Shown: positions 49,933-63,860 of the stretch, piece by piece
Layout of the letters: each line of letters starts with the position of its first letter
How positions within the stretch are numbered: the first letter of the stretch is position 1
Assembly (NCBI GenBank): GCA_027886175.1
Contig: JAJNNQ010000137.1
Span: 31,792,001-31,856,000 of the forward strand
DNA: 64,000 bases
Source: Phylloscopus collybita
Taxonomy: Eukaryota > Chordata > Aves > Passeriformes > Phylloscopidae
Reading direction: 5' to 3'
The notes under the pieces: generated by a model
The model's database searches: none
Told to the model about the DNA's origin: nothing
Seen by the model: the letters and a program-made list of their open reading frames with translations, nothing else
Translations under genes and position numbers: made by a program

Positions 49933-52199
49933 GTCTTAAAAATCAGTTAAGATTTGATTACAATGGGATCTTCCCAATTTGAAAGCAAAGAAATCTGAGA
50001 TATATTCAGCTGAGGGTATTTCTTACTGTAGTCCTTTAAGCATTTACTTTTCTTTCAATGCAATTTGAATAAAATTCTAAAGGTTCACTGTGGCTGAAGT
50101 GAAACGATCAATATTTTTATGCTCGAAAAGAAATTTGAAATCTCACTTTCCTAGCTAACAGCAAAAAAAGTTTATAGAAAACTAAAATTAGATACAAAAA
50201 ACAAAGTCTGAAAAATATTTTTGCAAAGAAAATTCCAAACCCAAATAATTTATTTTTTATCAAACCCGACGCTTGTACGAACATGTTTTACTCAAGTAGG
50301 CAGAGATATTGTGAAATCAAATGAATGCTGAATTTAAGAGGTAACACCTGAGTGATAATCATAGGGAATTTCAAGATGTTCTGCATAGATATTCAAAGCT
50401 TCAAGGGCCATGGGACTGAAAAATGAGACCAAAGCAATCTTGATGAAAATGAAAAGTTCATGGGGTAAAAAGGGCTCCTTTCTCAGTATTTTATTGAAGG
50501 ATAATGTACCCAGTAGGTAACAATGTGCATCCCTCATTGCTATGGACATCTATCAGCAATTTTTCATAAAGACTGAAGTAAGAGAATAATGAAATTGTTA
50601 ATGCACAAAAGTGCATTTATATATTTAATGTGTATAAATGTTCAATGTTCACATCAATACATTAGTGTAATAATAATATTATTTCTTTAAAATTATTTCT
50701 TTAACTGCTTTACTGGTTGACTCTACTATTCACTATGAAAAGGTTAATTGTTACAGATGATGCTCTCTTCTGCTTAGTTCTGGATTCTCACTTCCTCTCT
50801 CTTGCAACAAGTGTTTTGATATATCAAATTGTATCTTACAAATAGATTTAATAATCTGATCAAAATATATTCCCAATTTAAACTCATGATGGCAAAGCAC
50901 TGTGCATACATGATCAGCTGTATTCCTCAGAATTTAGTCTGTGAGTGCACACAGCTATCATATTCATATGCATTCACAGTCAATGGCTTTGAATATGTAA
51001 GCAACACAAATTTGAAAATTTTATATTTCAGTTTTCTGAAACACAGAGAAGAAAAACATGTGAAAGCTTAAAATCTATAGGATAATAAAATGCCTTTTCT
51101 ATAAATTAGATACTATAGGGCAGGACCAAATTCTCTGTTTCCATATCATATTGAAGAACTTACGGTATTTACACTGATGAGGTATTTCCATTTATTTTTA
51201 TTATGTGCCTATTCCTTAGTGTTATTCATTTTTCAGTGTAAATTAGACTAAACTACATAGCTCCCTGGGTTATACTAGTCATCAGAAACCTAGTCATGAA
51301 AAATCCATTTGCAATGCATTGAACTCCGCAATAGAAATTGTATGCTGTTGTCACATGCTTTCTCAGCTGCTCTGTTAGCACAGAGAAGATAAATTTATTT
51401 TACAGTTCTTATGTGGGCTTTAGCTGTCTTTCCTTTAAATTCAGAAGAGACTGGACTTTCAGCAGGCCTGAGAGTGGTACAAACCAAGCATGGCCCAGCT
51501 TTGTCAGCTAGTGCCAATAAATATTATTGAGAAACTGCAGGCCACAGTTTCTGTGCTGTCTTACACAAGGGAATGTGCTCCTTAATAGTGGGATGCATCA
51601 AACTGAGAGCATAAGAAATTCCTATGTGGAATACAGGAAAAGTAAAAAGAAAATATATGTAAAAGGGTAAAAGAAAATGTACAAATAGCAGAAGAGAGCC
51701 TTTTGTACAGTCTTTTTTATTTGTTTGGGGTTTTTTTCCTAAACTGTCACAGCAAACTCCATTTTTCAAAGTATCATGCTGCTACATATGTGATTACATG
51801 AGTACTGAAGCCCTTATCCTTTGGAAATATCAATTGAAAGACCATTCCATGTAGGCCAGCCAATATTGAAATTAAGTTGATGAAAACTTTTGTTTGTTCA
51901 CATCACAGAATCAGGACACAGTTCAGGATATTTGGTGATCTCTGATTCAAGAACAACCAGGAGATAGCAGGCAGCAATCTGTAAGTTCACACAGACCTGT
52001 CACAAGCTTGGATGGTGGCTGTCTCTGTTATCCATGATGCAGATTAGTGCTATTTCCCCATTGCTTTTGGGAGAGTGCATTCACTCAAGAGTAACTTAAG
52101 AACAAAACTCTGTAGCTTTCCTTTTGAAACCTTTTCTTGTCTTTTGCACATTACCTTCCCCCCACCCCAAAAAAAAAAAAATATATAAATGATCCTATT

Positions 52200-53000
52200 A
52201 CTTTAATAGTTTCCATTTACATTCTGAATTTTCATTGTGTCAGTTATCCGATCCCATTTCAATGGTGAAATTTGTGGGCCTCACGGCTATTTTAATGTGA
52301 TGCCTTTCATGCCATAATTGATGCTTTCAGAGGAGTCTCAAACCCTCAACAGACATCAGCTAAAATGTTAAGAGTGCCTCAAAGTCCCTCTGGTACTATA
52401 TTTTATAACCATGAAAGAAATGTCATTATTGTAAATTCTCAGCCTTTGTCTGAAAATCTTGTACCAGTTCCCTTGAGCATTGGTTCAGTTAATTAATTCA
52501 AACAATTTCCCCTCTAATCTCTAAAACATTTTCATATTTAAGACAATAAATGGAACACTTAAGGGGCCCATTAGTTGTTGGTCATTAATATGCCATGGAA
52601 TTAAAGGAATTATTGCTGGCCTTCGGTGACACGAATAATTTTCATATGTTTTGGACCCATACAAGGTTAAAATTATGACCTCTTAGTGCTCTGAGCAAAT
52701 GAATATAATGAAATCCTTTGAATAGGACTTGCTACTCTTTTGCCTTTCTTGAAACCTAATTCGATACTTAACCACATGATTTATACCAATTTTGGAATCA
52801 TATTATTTAATGATAACTTTAAAATTAGTAATTAATTTAGAAATGGATTGATTACATTTCTCTTGAACCAGTTCATAAGGTTAATGCAATAGGAGTCTGA
52901 TGGGTCTGGTCACATTGACAGTAATTGGTTATTATGTTACATGTTAAGATAAGGAGTCAGCAGTTGAGAACCCCCATGGGATTTGCCAGGGACAGAGCTG
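52200..53000. promoter_or_regulatory. Candidate conserved non-coding element
   Basis: The stretch has no low-complexity runs and no repeat signature, and carries a cluster of homeodomain-type TAAT cores, including CAGTTAATTAATTC (about 52487-52500), GTCATTAATATGCC (52581-52594) and AGTAATTAATTTAG (52828-52841). That texture is typical of long conserved vertebrate enhancers near developmental genes. This is an inference from composition only, since conservation was not measured and TAAT motifs are common by chance in A+T-rich DNA. Confidence 0.3.
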
Positions 53001-55424
53001 TATGTTTGCAAACCTCTTTTCCTGCCTTCAAACACTTGTTTTAAATTCATAACAGAATTATTTTTGACCTTCAGGGTGATGTTTCATAAGTCTTAGTTCT
53101 AACTAATGTACAATAGCAGATTATAGCAATGCAGAAAATAATTCTCTCACGGGAAGATCAACAAAGCCACTACAGTCCTCTTAGTGCTTGAATGTGGTGG
53201 TCCAGTGCAACTGTCAAAATAACAGGCTGTCACCCTAGAAAGCTCAGTTTCCTCTTATCTGATGTTCAGATTAAAAAGCTTATACTAAAGTCCAAGATAT
53301 ATATTAATATCTTTTGTCATTATTTAATGGAAAAATATATAATTTTAAATTTTATTATTCATAATTATAATATCATTAATAAATAATTTGTGACCAATAG
53401 TTGCAGTGATCAGCCTCTATCAAAGACTAAACTAAAGGGCACAGAATGAATGAGGTGTGTGCTTACTATCTCATTTTATGAATAATAAACCTATTGATAA
53501 TTTTATGTCAAGTGACAACACATAGTTTAACTTGTTTTTGAGAATACAAAATATTGAGATGATAATAGATAAGCATAATACAGTTGAATCAAATATATTA
53601 ATCAAGACTCTTTTCATTTAGTTTCCCTTTGAAGCCAAATCATTAGAAATCTTACAGCTTATGAATTGATTTACCACACTCATTGAGATTTTTAAAGAAC
53701 ACTTTAAAGATAAAACAACTTACAAGTATGAATGAAAGAAAACTGTATGCAGAGTACACATCATATCTTAATGATTATATAAGCCTAGTTTATCATATCT
53801 AAACTTTTATAGTTCCAAAGAGAAAATTAAGAATTCCACTTCCAAATTTCTGAAATATTTAAGTTGTTCAAGTTATTGCAACACAGAAAAATATTAAAAT
53901 CCTGGTTCAAAGACTGTGGAAATTAAAAGATATTTCTGAAAAGGAATGACACCAAATGTATTGTTATGAGGGACAAGCCCCTAAGAAAAGTCTGCAGTCA
54001 GGTCAACAGAAATTAAAGGAAAGGGTATATGAAAATATTACATGTTGTATATCTCAAAGGACATCTTCTGAAGGTCATGTTTTCATAAATTAGATTAGGC
54101 ATTGTCAGTTATTTCTGTTTCTGAGGCATAGCATCAGTCACATTCTGTTAGACAATGTGCTACAAAATGACTTGACATGATGCACAGGAAGACATGGCAC
54201 TTCAACCGGGACATTTAGAAATAGTATTTTCCACTTGTCTGAGTGACCAAACACCTAAAGAAGACTGCCAGTCCTTACTTAAAGTTGGTCCCAAGTCTTC
54301 CAATGTTGAGAGTACAGGAAATTTGATCTGATTTTTACTGTCAGAGCTATGTGAGGAAAATTGCATGTTAACTGCTTTGGAACAGTGCTTTCCTGTAAGC
54401 CACAGCCAGGCTTCATTCTACTACCAGCTAATTGCTCCACAGAATTGCAGATATACTTAAGATTAGTGGCTTATGTATGTATTTGGATTTTTCCCTTCTT
54501 TTCTCTTAAAGTTCTCTTGTGACTGAATACTGAGTACTGGTGAGCACATGTAGAAGTGGGTAGGGGAATTTTAATTTCCTTGGAATAGAAATTGCATCAT
54601 AGTTGAAGGTGAAAGCCACAGTTCAATTCTTCCAGAAATATCCCCAAGAGGATCTGAACTTCACTGCTTGCTTCTATCATGAGCAGCTGGCATGAAATGA
54701 ACAAATGTAATATTACTGTGAAACACCGAGGAAAAAAATTGTCTATCATGAAAAAATTCAAGCTAGAATGGGATCACATACCAATTTAAAGTACGTTTTT
54801 CAGGCATGTATATAGAATCATAAGCATAAATACAGGATATGGCTTGCCTATCCTGAACATGACTTATTACCCAATAAGGGAATGCAAACTAAAAAGTTCT
54901 GTTATATAACTTATAGTTCATAAACTGTCTTTATATAGATAAATTTTCATACTATTTCTACCACGAAGACCACTGAGAAAAATATTTAAGCACTTTAAAT
55001 AAATTTGCCACCATTTTAAGTAAAATTACACTTATATTTTCACAATTTATTGGGGCCTGACAACATGACAAGACACTTCCAGCCTCTTGATTTCATGTCT
55101 GAAAATCCTAGCACCATTGAACAGAAAGAGAATAGATTAAAAAGGCTATCTTAAGGAAAAAGAGTTTTCAATAACCTATCTTAAAGTATGCTATTGCTTT
55201 TCCTTAAATCAGGATTTTATTCTAAGTGCATAGCTCTCTCACTATGCTCCAGAATATTAATACTCTTGTGAAAGTAAATGTATTCTCATCCTTAGATCTT
55301 TTAATCCCTACAGTATTACATTTTATTTCCTGGCTTATGCTCCATGCTTTTCTGTAAAGGTATTAAGTAGAATTTGCAACCTCAGATCATATTTGCTGAT
55401 CCAGAGGGTTGCAGCCAAAATATG

Positions 55425-55426
<2 letters not shown>

Positions 55427-55461
<35 letters not shown>
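55427..55461. repeat. Poly(A) tract (35 A)
   Basis: Thirty-five A residues are followed by a short GAAGAAAAAG tail. I found no flanking direct repeats and no recognisable retrocopied sequence upstream. It creates the poly-Lys run of the overlapping open frame, which is therefore not a gene. Confidence 0.88.
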
Positions 55462-55470
<9 letters not shown>

Positions 55471-58400
55471 GAAATACTGCTTCTTCTCAGCAGTGTTCCA
55501 AAGGAATCTGTTATCAGTAATTCTGTAAGACTGCAGATAACTGATAATCATAAATATTTTCCTTTCTTTTCCTCTGTCTCTCTTCTTATCTACTGGATGT
55601 TAATTTTGTGGATTTCTAAAATTGTAGGATTTCTAAGACTAGTGCAAATGTTAGTGCACCTGAGTTATCCTAGACATTCAAATGAAACTGAGTGTAGAAA
55701 ACCTGGGCTAAATACCATAAAAAATACCAGAATATCCAGACTATTAAGCAGAGGACATCTTTTCAAAGGGAGAGTCATAATCCCTATTACAGGATCATTT
55801 ATTTTGCACTGGACAACATGAACAAGAATGCAGAAACAATTCTGAGTTGGGACAATAGAGGAACCATTGTAGTACTTTCAACTCAAGTACCAATATACCA
55901 GTGATGGGCAAATCCTGTCAAATTTTTAAAACCATAAATTGCATCTTCCAGGATGAAATTGAGGTTATATATATTCATGCGGTAAACTATAGTCAATCCT
56001 TTTGGACAAACTTGAAACTTAAAACTATTTTTTTTTTCCATTAGTTTACAAAGAGAGGGCAAATCATCAGCTTTTGTACTTATGAATCCAGTTTCTTTCA
56101 CTGTTTTAATTGCTGCCTTTACAATTTTCTGTGAAGCTTTCTGCATAATAAGCACTCAGTCATACACAATTTTCCTGTACTCCCATGACATGTCAAAATT
56201 AACCTTCTGCAAGACACTTGTCTAATTTTAAAGAAGATTGTCAGCTTCTGTTAAGGTTAAATGGAGAAGAGTAAAACTGCATGTTTATTCACCTATATTG
56301 ATAACCAACATAATGAATTCCATAGGGAGACAGACAGTAAACTGGTAGTAATAAGAGAAATAGGAGGAATCTATCCACTGAAGTGCTGCTTCAGCTCATC
56401 AGGAGAAATGGCTCAGTCTGGCTAAGATTTTAGCAATGGCCACCAGAGGCAGCTCTCTGTCCTGCAGCTGCTGAATGGTTAGCTCAGTAATGCTGCTATA
56501 GCATCAGCCAGGAGGCCACAGAGGACATGGGAAAAAAACACTTGTGAAGAGAAGATCAGTGTCATCAAAGGGATTTTGGCTCTCAAATCAAACGCGGCCA
56601 TCGTCTCTCTTGCCTGTATGACCCCCCAACTTCAGAGCTGTGCTTTCTCCAGCTCCTTTTTAACTGTGCTCCAACAAAGAAAGCTGTTCTATAGCCACGT
56701 ACTCACACAGGTAAAGAGATGAGATCACTTCAAATGTTTTGGATTGACCCTGTTTGGAGCAGTGGGCTGAAACTGTGTCTCCTGCTTTCCCAGAGAATCA
56801 GACAGATACTGGGATGCCCAAGATATTCCTGGATTAATTGTCTCTTTCCTTATTGTTGATTTTCTGGGTTTTATTTCAAATAAAAGAACTAGTTAATTGA
56901 AATGGGAATGAAGCCAGCCTCACATGTTTACGCTAACCCCCCTTGTTCCCATCGCTGCGATTTTTAAGTGACCCAAAAAGCTTTATCATATCTTTCAAGT
57001 AGAAAAGCAAGAAGTGTTATGAACCTAGCTTGGGATCAAAGGTCATAACTGTGAAAAAAATCCTGAGATACATACCTTATTGCTGTCTAATTACTAGTTC
57101 TATTTGAAGAAATCCTCTTGTGTACTATTTATTAGTTCCTGTTGCTTTGCAAGAGAACCCACATTGTGCCTCATGTTAGTGTTACGTAGTCAACAGTACC
57201 AAAGATTTCTCACATAATCTAAACAAAGGAGGAAGGAACTATTATTTACAATTCAGCAGCTCTGAATGTGCTTTTGCAGGACAATAGAAAAGTAATTTTT
57301 GGCCTGAGGTCTTTCTTCCATAAATGTCAACCTCTACTGTCCAACTGAGATTTTTTTTTTAGTAACCGTTTCAAAGATCTTTTTAGAGTGAAAATGTTTC
57401 CTCAATTTATGTGTAAGAAATTGAGCCTTTCCCCTTCAGTAAACATGTGCTCTCACTCATGGTCTCAATTTCTATTTTATCCTGTTGACTACTGTTAAAT
57501 AGTTCTTTAATTTGCCCAGTATTCCTGATAGCAACTAACAAATACCCAGGTCTAAATGATAAAGGAGAAGGAACATATATCCTCACCCCTGGGAGAGGGT
57601 CCAGCAACACTCTCCCATTTTATTCTGCATCTCAGTTTAATTTCTCGCATTTCTTCAAGTTTCTGCTTCATGCATAGATTTTGCTATCACTAAGAAAACC
57701 CTGCATATGGGAGCTTTGCACCTGGAGTACAGCTATTTTTTCAACATTATAACTAATATAAATAGTAATATTATTTAATATCATCGTTAGTTTTCTTTAC
57801 TATGCTTCTACTTTCATGTGCTTTAGTGTATAACCTCTCTAAGCCCAGTGCCTTTTTACCAGATTATCTATATACTTCAATTACGTTGCGTATTAGATAC
57901 TCCATTGTTTCTTTTCACTTGCATTGCCCCTAGCACAAAAGACCTTTTTTGGTCCAGAAATGGTCTTTAATCATATCAGGAATTTTTGTGTGAATCCTTC
58001 ACTCACATTGCAAATATTTTCTTTCAAACATCTAGAGGTATTACTGGGATATCATTTTGCTGATGTGCAGAGGGCAGTATATTATTCCATTTCCTTAATG
58101 TAAGACTCGAACACCTACCTGCAACTAACTATAGTTACTTAGTTCCCTCATCCCTTCCCCTCCTTCCTTTAAAAATCCAGCTTGTGGTCAGTTGTTCTCC
58201 TGAGTCCACTGTGTACTTTTTAAATTTATTTCACCACTTTTTTATAGAACAAAATGAGGTTTGTGAATATCAAGGTTAAATTATTGTGTATTTATTTCTT
58301 TATTCTTTCTCTTATCTTTTTGTTTTAACATTTCACTGCCTTACATAATTTTCCACCTCTGTATAATTTTATGTAGGGATTCATTGTATCTCTCTGCTAA

Positions 58401-59465
58401 CTTTCTCCCTTTAGAGCAAAGATTCCTCCCAGGCATTTCTACAACACCATTCTTTTGTCTTTGATGATTACATCTGCCATTCCAGCTTCTGTATCTTTTC
58501 TTACAATGTAGTAAGCACTTTACATTCATTCTTGTGTTTTCTTCTGCATTCATAAATTGAAAACACATATGCACTTCTTATGAAACTGTCTTGCATTTTT
58601 CAATAGCAAACTTAAATAGCTCCAGTGTTTTTCTGCATATTATAAAGTGAGTAGGATAACAGTTTGGGAAGCCAAGACCTCCTGTAGTTTTAATCTACAA
58701 TTCACTGTCAGATCATGTAGTCATTATTCATGGACTAAAACTTGAAGGGGACTCCTGCTTCTCTGGCTGCATATCTTGATTTCAAAATTGTGGGTTGCCA
58801 TTAAGATAGTCACATCCCACCACACATCTCTGTGAGAGATTCAATTCTCTAATCCCTAACTATAACATTAAGTAGCTTAGTCCCAGAAGTACATAGAAAA
58901 CCACAAATTTTATACCATCCCACCTACTGGAATATACTGTCCTCACTAAATTCCTCCTTTCATTTCCCATTGACCAGCATTTATGGATTTCTCCTCAAGC
59001 TGCAGTTTTTTGTGAATTCCCCTTTCAGAGAAATGCCTCCTTCAAGGCACCCCACAGGTACTTTTTGCAGAAAAGCACATTTCAGTCAAGCATCACAACA
59101 CTTCTGCGCATTTACCTCACCATGCCATAATTTCTATCCAGACACAAGCTCTCTGGAAGTGAGAAAAGGCTAAAATTTTCCTTCCTGTAGAGAATATTAT
59201 GAATACACATGTCAAAGGGTCACATATCATAAAATATTCTCATTGTCTGTACTACATAAACCCACTGCATCTGTATAACACTGAAACATCACAGTGTGAG
59301 TTCTTAAGGAGATGAACAATGTCAAACTTTGTTTCCCTTGAGAAAAGAAATGATATTACATCTTTCTTTGCCTAAGGGAATTCAGGATAAACCAGAGAAA
59401 TTAAGAGAAGGATTGATGGACTTAGTGATAAGAGGATGCAAAATGTTCACTACTTTTTTTGTAAA

Positions 59466-59528
59466 TATCATTATTGTTATTGTCATTTATTATTGTTATT
59501 ATTTATTTACTTATTTATTTAAAATTAT
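59466..59528. repeat. ATT/TTTA-type microsatellite
   Basis: Imperfect ATT and GTT triplets give way to TTTA tetramers. It resembles the array at 1331-1374 in mixing ATT and GTT units. Confidence 0.8.
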
Positions 59529-61042
59529 TTGACTGAACATATATATGTCATTATAAGATGGTTCAGTCTTCAAAGAAGCATTTTCACTTACTGATTCCTC
59601 TAAGGCCACTCATTTATTCAAGATAAAATGAGAACAACTCAAAATATTTCTATCATCTAGGTAACAGCAAAAGGAGATAACATTGCACTTTCACAAGTAT
59701 TAGCTACCAGTTGTCCAGTAATATTTATTTGCTTTTCTTCAGGGAATCTCTAAAGTTGACCCTTCTCTCATAAAACAAAATAATAGATATGAGAAATAAG
59801 CTTTATGATGGCATCAAAACAGTGCATTCAACATTCTATGAACATATTTTTTTCTTGTAATGTAGTAATTAAATCAACTTATGTATTAAAAGGAAACAGG
59901 ATCCATTAGAATTGGAGGAAAAGAGGAAAAGTGGAGGACAAATGATAACTACTGGACTATGTCTATACTTATGAATCAGGCTGTGCAATATACATTTATA
60001 AATATAATTTTAGATACAGTTGTATTACACATAAAAAACAGCTGATTATCTGAGAGTATAGCTCAAGGCTACATGGCAAATGTAGCTCTTGGAAAAGTAC
60101 TAAATGAAATGCTATCAACACGTGTAGCATAAGGTGAGAAAACTCTGGTCTGAAATATGTGCTGCTTTAATTAATGTGACAATTCATCTTTCAAGAACAA
60201 GGGTGGTGGTCAGCTCTAGAACCTCAATCTTTACAGCACCTATACATCAGTGTATATGCAGAGATACAGACACACTTCCTTTTATGCTCAATTGAAAATA
60301 AACATAAGATCCCATATATGGCAAAGCAGAACATCAGTGAAGATTGACTTTTTACCTGCAACTATTGCAAGGAAAGTCTGTTATCTATAATGAAACTGTT
60401 GTGTTGATAATCAGACACTGAAGACTTCTATCCAGAAGTGAATCTAAAGAGTGTTTTGAAAGGACAGCATCATGTTTTTGTGCTTTAACCATTCTCTACA
60501 TATGGAACTGTAATACTGTTAAATTCCTCCTACCATGCTGATCAACTAACTACCACCAATACTCCAAGGAAATTCATTCACAAACGTTTACTTGTACCAC
60601 AAGTAAATGGAAATATGTTCCTGAAGAAAATAGATATGGCTCCTACACTATGGAACATATACTTAGAAATACCCCTCCGAAACACCAGAAATAATTGCTT
60701 ACATTATCAAGTGCACAAATCTAGACATTTTAGATAATTAACATCTGGAAACAAACCCAAACTTCAGGCAACAGTGTCAGAGCTTTTTCCAATATAAAAG
60801 TGGTTCATTTGAAGCTTCACAGAAAAACCTAAAGTGAAAATCTTGGAAGCTGCTTTAAAAAACAATCTCTGTATTTAGGTCATAAAGGTGGAAATTAAAA
60901 ATCTTTTTTACATTTATCAAAAAAGCTTAAAGTAAGTTAAAGTAATGATTTCCACACCGTGTTGCTTATAAACCTACGGAGAAAGCTTTTCATCTAAAAG
61001 ATGTCAAAGACTTGGTGAATTCACCTGTTATTCTGTAATTCT

Positions 61043-61098
61043 GACTAGAGTTATAACTAGAGTTATGGTTATAGAGCTATATATAACTAGAGTTACAG
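61043..61098. repeat. Imperfect tandem repeat of ACTAGAGTTA
   Basis: The motif ACTAGAGTTA occurs at about 61044, 61056 and 61086, with related TTATAGAGCTATA sequence between the last two. It ends some 30 bp before the solo LTR at 61127 and is not part of it. Confidence 0.7.
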
Positions 61099-61126
61099 TT
61101 CAGCACTTATACTAATTGTAAGTATT

Positions 61127-61830
61127 TGTCTTGGTTTGGAAAGACAGGTATCTGCCAGGAAAAACTGGCATTTCCCCTAGAATGGAGAATGTAAACCCCT
61201 CACCCCCTCCAAATTATAATTTTGCAATTAAGGGCTTTCAGGCAAAGATTTGGGAATAGGAATAACAGTTCTTTACAAGGAGTTAACAATACAAATTTAT
61301 TAGAAAGCAAAACCACCCAACCAAACAAGCATACAAATAAACAAGCAATCCTGGAAAACCCTGACAGAGTCAGAGCTGGTCAGTGCTGGAGGCAGTCCAA
61401 AAGTGAGTCCTCCTGGAGTGGCAGATGTGGTTCTGTTGAAGTAGAGATGATCCTGTAGAACAAGGGTCCAGTGATGGTGAGAAGGGGTCCAGTCTTCCTC
61501 CGGGGAATCGGGTGAGAAGCTAGATGCTTTCTTGTTCTTGTGTCTCAGTTTTATCAGGTAGGAATGGTTGGCTCCCCCCACTGCCAGAGGGAATGTGGTG
61601 CATCTCACAATAGGATGATGGAATGTGGATGTATTGCTTTGGGGAGTCTTAATGGCCCATTGTGAAAAGAGATAAGAAACACTGCCCCACCTGGTTTTAA
61701 CAGCTGGCCCATTATCAGAAGGCACCCGCCCCCCTCCCCCCAGAGTTACAAGAGATAAAGAAAAACATCTCCCCAACTGCTTTCAGCAAATGAAATAAAA
61801 TACACATTTTTGGTTCCACAACCCAAGACA
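61127..61830 (-). mobile_element. Solo LTR, family A copy 5 (minus strand)
   Basis: On the plus strand this 704-bp element starts TGTCTTGGTTTGGAAAGACA and ends CACAACCCAAGACA, so the sense LTR starts TGTCTTGGGTTGTGG and runs on the minus strand. GTATT on both sides (61122-61126 and 61831-61835) is a perfect 5-bp target-site duplication. The TATA-like box reads TTTTATC on the plus strand at 61549-61555. It keeps the G-rich 5' block seen in copies 1 and 3. About 18 bp are missing after CTGACC (sense), which removes the 3' arm of the hairpin kept in the other copies. The 158-codon open frame 61300-61776 lies wholly inside the LTR on its sense strand, and the 78-codon frame 61222-61458 on the other. 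I take both as incidental. Confidence 0.94.
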
Positions 61831-62753
61831 GTATTGCTCCAAGTATATAAATTATTCTACCTCACAAACTTGGTCCTTTTTTTTGCATATATGTTATAAT
61901 TGCCTGACAAGGATATTTTGTAGTAAAATAAAAATGTGTATGTTTCTCCTTAAAAGGACCAGTTATAACAACTACAAAAGAGTAAAGGCCAATCATAAGA
62001 CATCCTCTCTATAATATTTGGGATCTCCATTCCGGTTGGCAGAAATGAAACTAAAGGCAATAGCACTTCTTAAATGCTGGAGCCAAAAATCTTTACCTCT
62101 GCAATTATTCACAGGAGTCAATAATGTTAGAAAGTACTCATCAGAGTACATCAGGGTGAGTAGAAGTTCACAGTCTGCCCTGCATAAGAAGGTGATTGTC
62201 CCCTCTTAAGGAATATGAATGACCCATTTAATTAATCCTTGTTGTACCATGAGGAAGAGGTGGTGTTATATATTAGCAAAACATTTATGTTCAGGTCAGG
62301 ATCAAGACCCAATGGCTTTGCACTTAATAATATATCTCTCTCCAGATTTTGCTGAGCACAAAGATATATAAAGATTTGTATTGGTCTAGCTGAGCAGGTA
62401 CTTCCTTATGGTAAGAAAGACAGAGAAGTTTTCTGTACAAAAACATGTCTCCAGCACAAAGTGGCTGAAGTGTATGATTCCAGCACAGAGAACATTTGAT
62501 TCCAGATTCAGGTGATTATTCATTAAATTATCCAAAAAGAAATATGAGCCTGATTTCAAAATCATAATTCAGTTAATTAATGAAAAAAAAATGTTTACTC
62601 AGTTTTAAATTAATTTTTATATTAGTAAAATGAAGGCATTTTCTGTCCCTGGGCTTTCTTGTACATTGCTACTGCAGCTCATTCTTCTAATGCTTTCCTA
62701 GGCATAGATTATGCTTCTTGTTAGTGTTAACTTCCTGTGAAAACAAGAAAAAA

Positions 62754-62774
62754 AATATATATATATACATACAC
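62754..62774. repeat. Short (TA)n dinucleotide run
   Basis: A short alternating AT run passes into TACATACACA. It is a small simple repeat of no evident function. Confidence 0.75.
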
Positions 62775-63761
62775 AAGAGCTGGAGAGCAAGTGGTATCAG
62801 TAGACAAGAGTAATATATGCTGCAATGAATATAACATTTACATTTCTCACAATAGTATGAAACACTCGGGTATCATGCTGTCTATGCGTTAAGACACAGT
62901 GAATCAAATACCTTTCAAGCTCACTACTGAAAGACAAGGTTTACTAAGCTGTCCCAGCCAAGCTGGCACATGAATGCTTCTAGAATGAAAAGCAACTTTT
63001 AGTGCAGCAAATACGCTGCACAGCCTCATGAATCCAGTCAAAATGTAATACAGAAATAATTTACTCAAACATGGTTTTGTAATTATGGTCTAAAAAGCTT
63101 TCCAAACTTCACAGAATTCCATATGTTAAGGAGGTCATAGGATGAAATTGCTTCCTAGAGCAAAACTGATATAAAAAAATTATTTCCTTAAGAATTCCTT
63201 TGTTTAAGCCATTTCTGTTTCTGTCCACAAACAGAAAGAGTTTGCAGAGAATCCAAATCAGCAGTGTTTAAAAATATGAATCCATCTTAGGCACCTGCAC
63301 TCCCACTGAAATCACTTTGGGGTGTCACAAATGACACAATCAGCTGTAAAGCTTAACAAAATGAACTTGCTCATTTAGCTCAAATAAAATGAATGTTCAT
63401 TCCTAGTCTTCTTAAATTCTCACTCCTAAATTTACTTCTCAATTAGGAGGACCTAGTAAGCAAGAAACTAGTTAAAGCAATCAAAGAAAAATGAATGAAA
63501 CCCATTACTTTCTTATGCTTGTAATTTCCCATACCGCAAAGAACCATTTCCCAAATACATATGTATCAAAGCTTTCATATATATCCTGGTAAATCTATCA
63601 TCTCTTGCACTCAAAGAATCATCAAATTACAGAAATGCTGATTATGAAACTGATGCAAATTCAAACAGGGATTTGTGTACACATAAGTTTCTCTCTATGA
63701 AAAATTTTACATTTTAAACATCCCAAAGAGGACCATGTAGCATAAGACTTATACACGTTTA

Positions 63762-63860
63762 ATGGAAAACAAAAAAAAAAAACAAACCTACCCAAACCAA
63801 CCAAACAACCAAAAAAAAACCCACCCCAAACCACACCCCCACAAAGCCAACAAAAACCCA
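63762..63860. repeat. A/C-rich low-complexity tract
   Basis: About 100 bases consist almost only of A and C on the plus strand, with AACC, AAACC and CCCACC words and long A runs. It is the counterpart of the A/C-rich tract at 31993-32150 and, on the opposite strand, of the G/T-rich tract at 19115-19273. Confidence 0.85.

Larger units (their letters stand above)
49933..61126. other. Long non-coding stretch, no recognised gene
   Basis: Eleven kilobases carry no recognised gene or transposable element. The longest open frame (142 codons, 55393-55821) begins inside the A tract at 55427, contains a long poly-Lys run, and is not convincing. Others (51524-51769 minus, 55883-56155 minus, 58341-58574 minus) are short and unrecognised. 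A candidate conserved non-coding segment (52200-53000), a 35-A run, a T/A-rich microsatellite and a small tandem repeat are annotated separately. Confidence 0.65.

Noticed and set aside
55393..55821. 142-codon open frame
   Set aside because: It starts just before a 35-A homopolymer that supplies a long poly-Lys run, and the rest has no recognisable domain.
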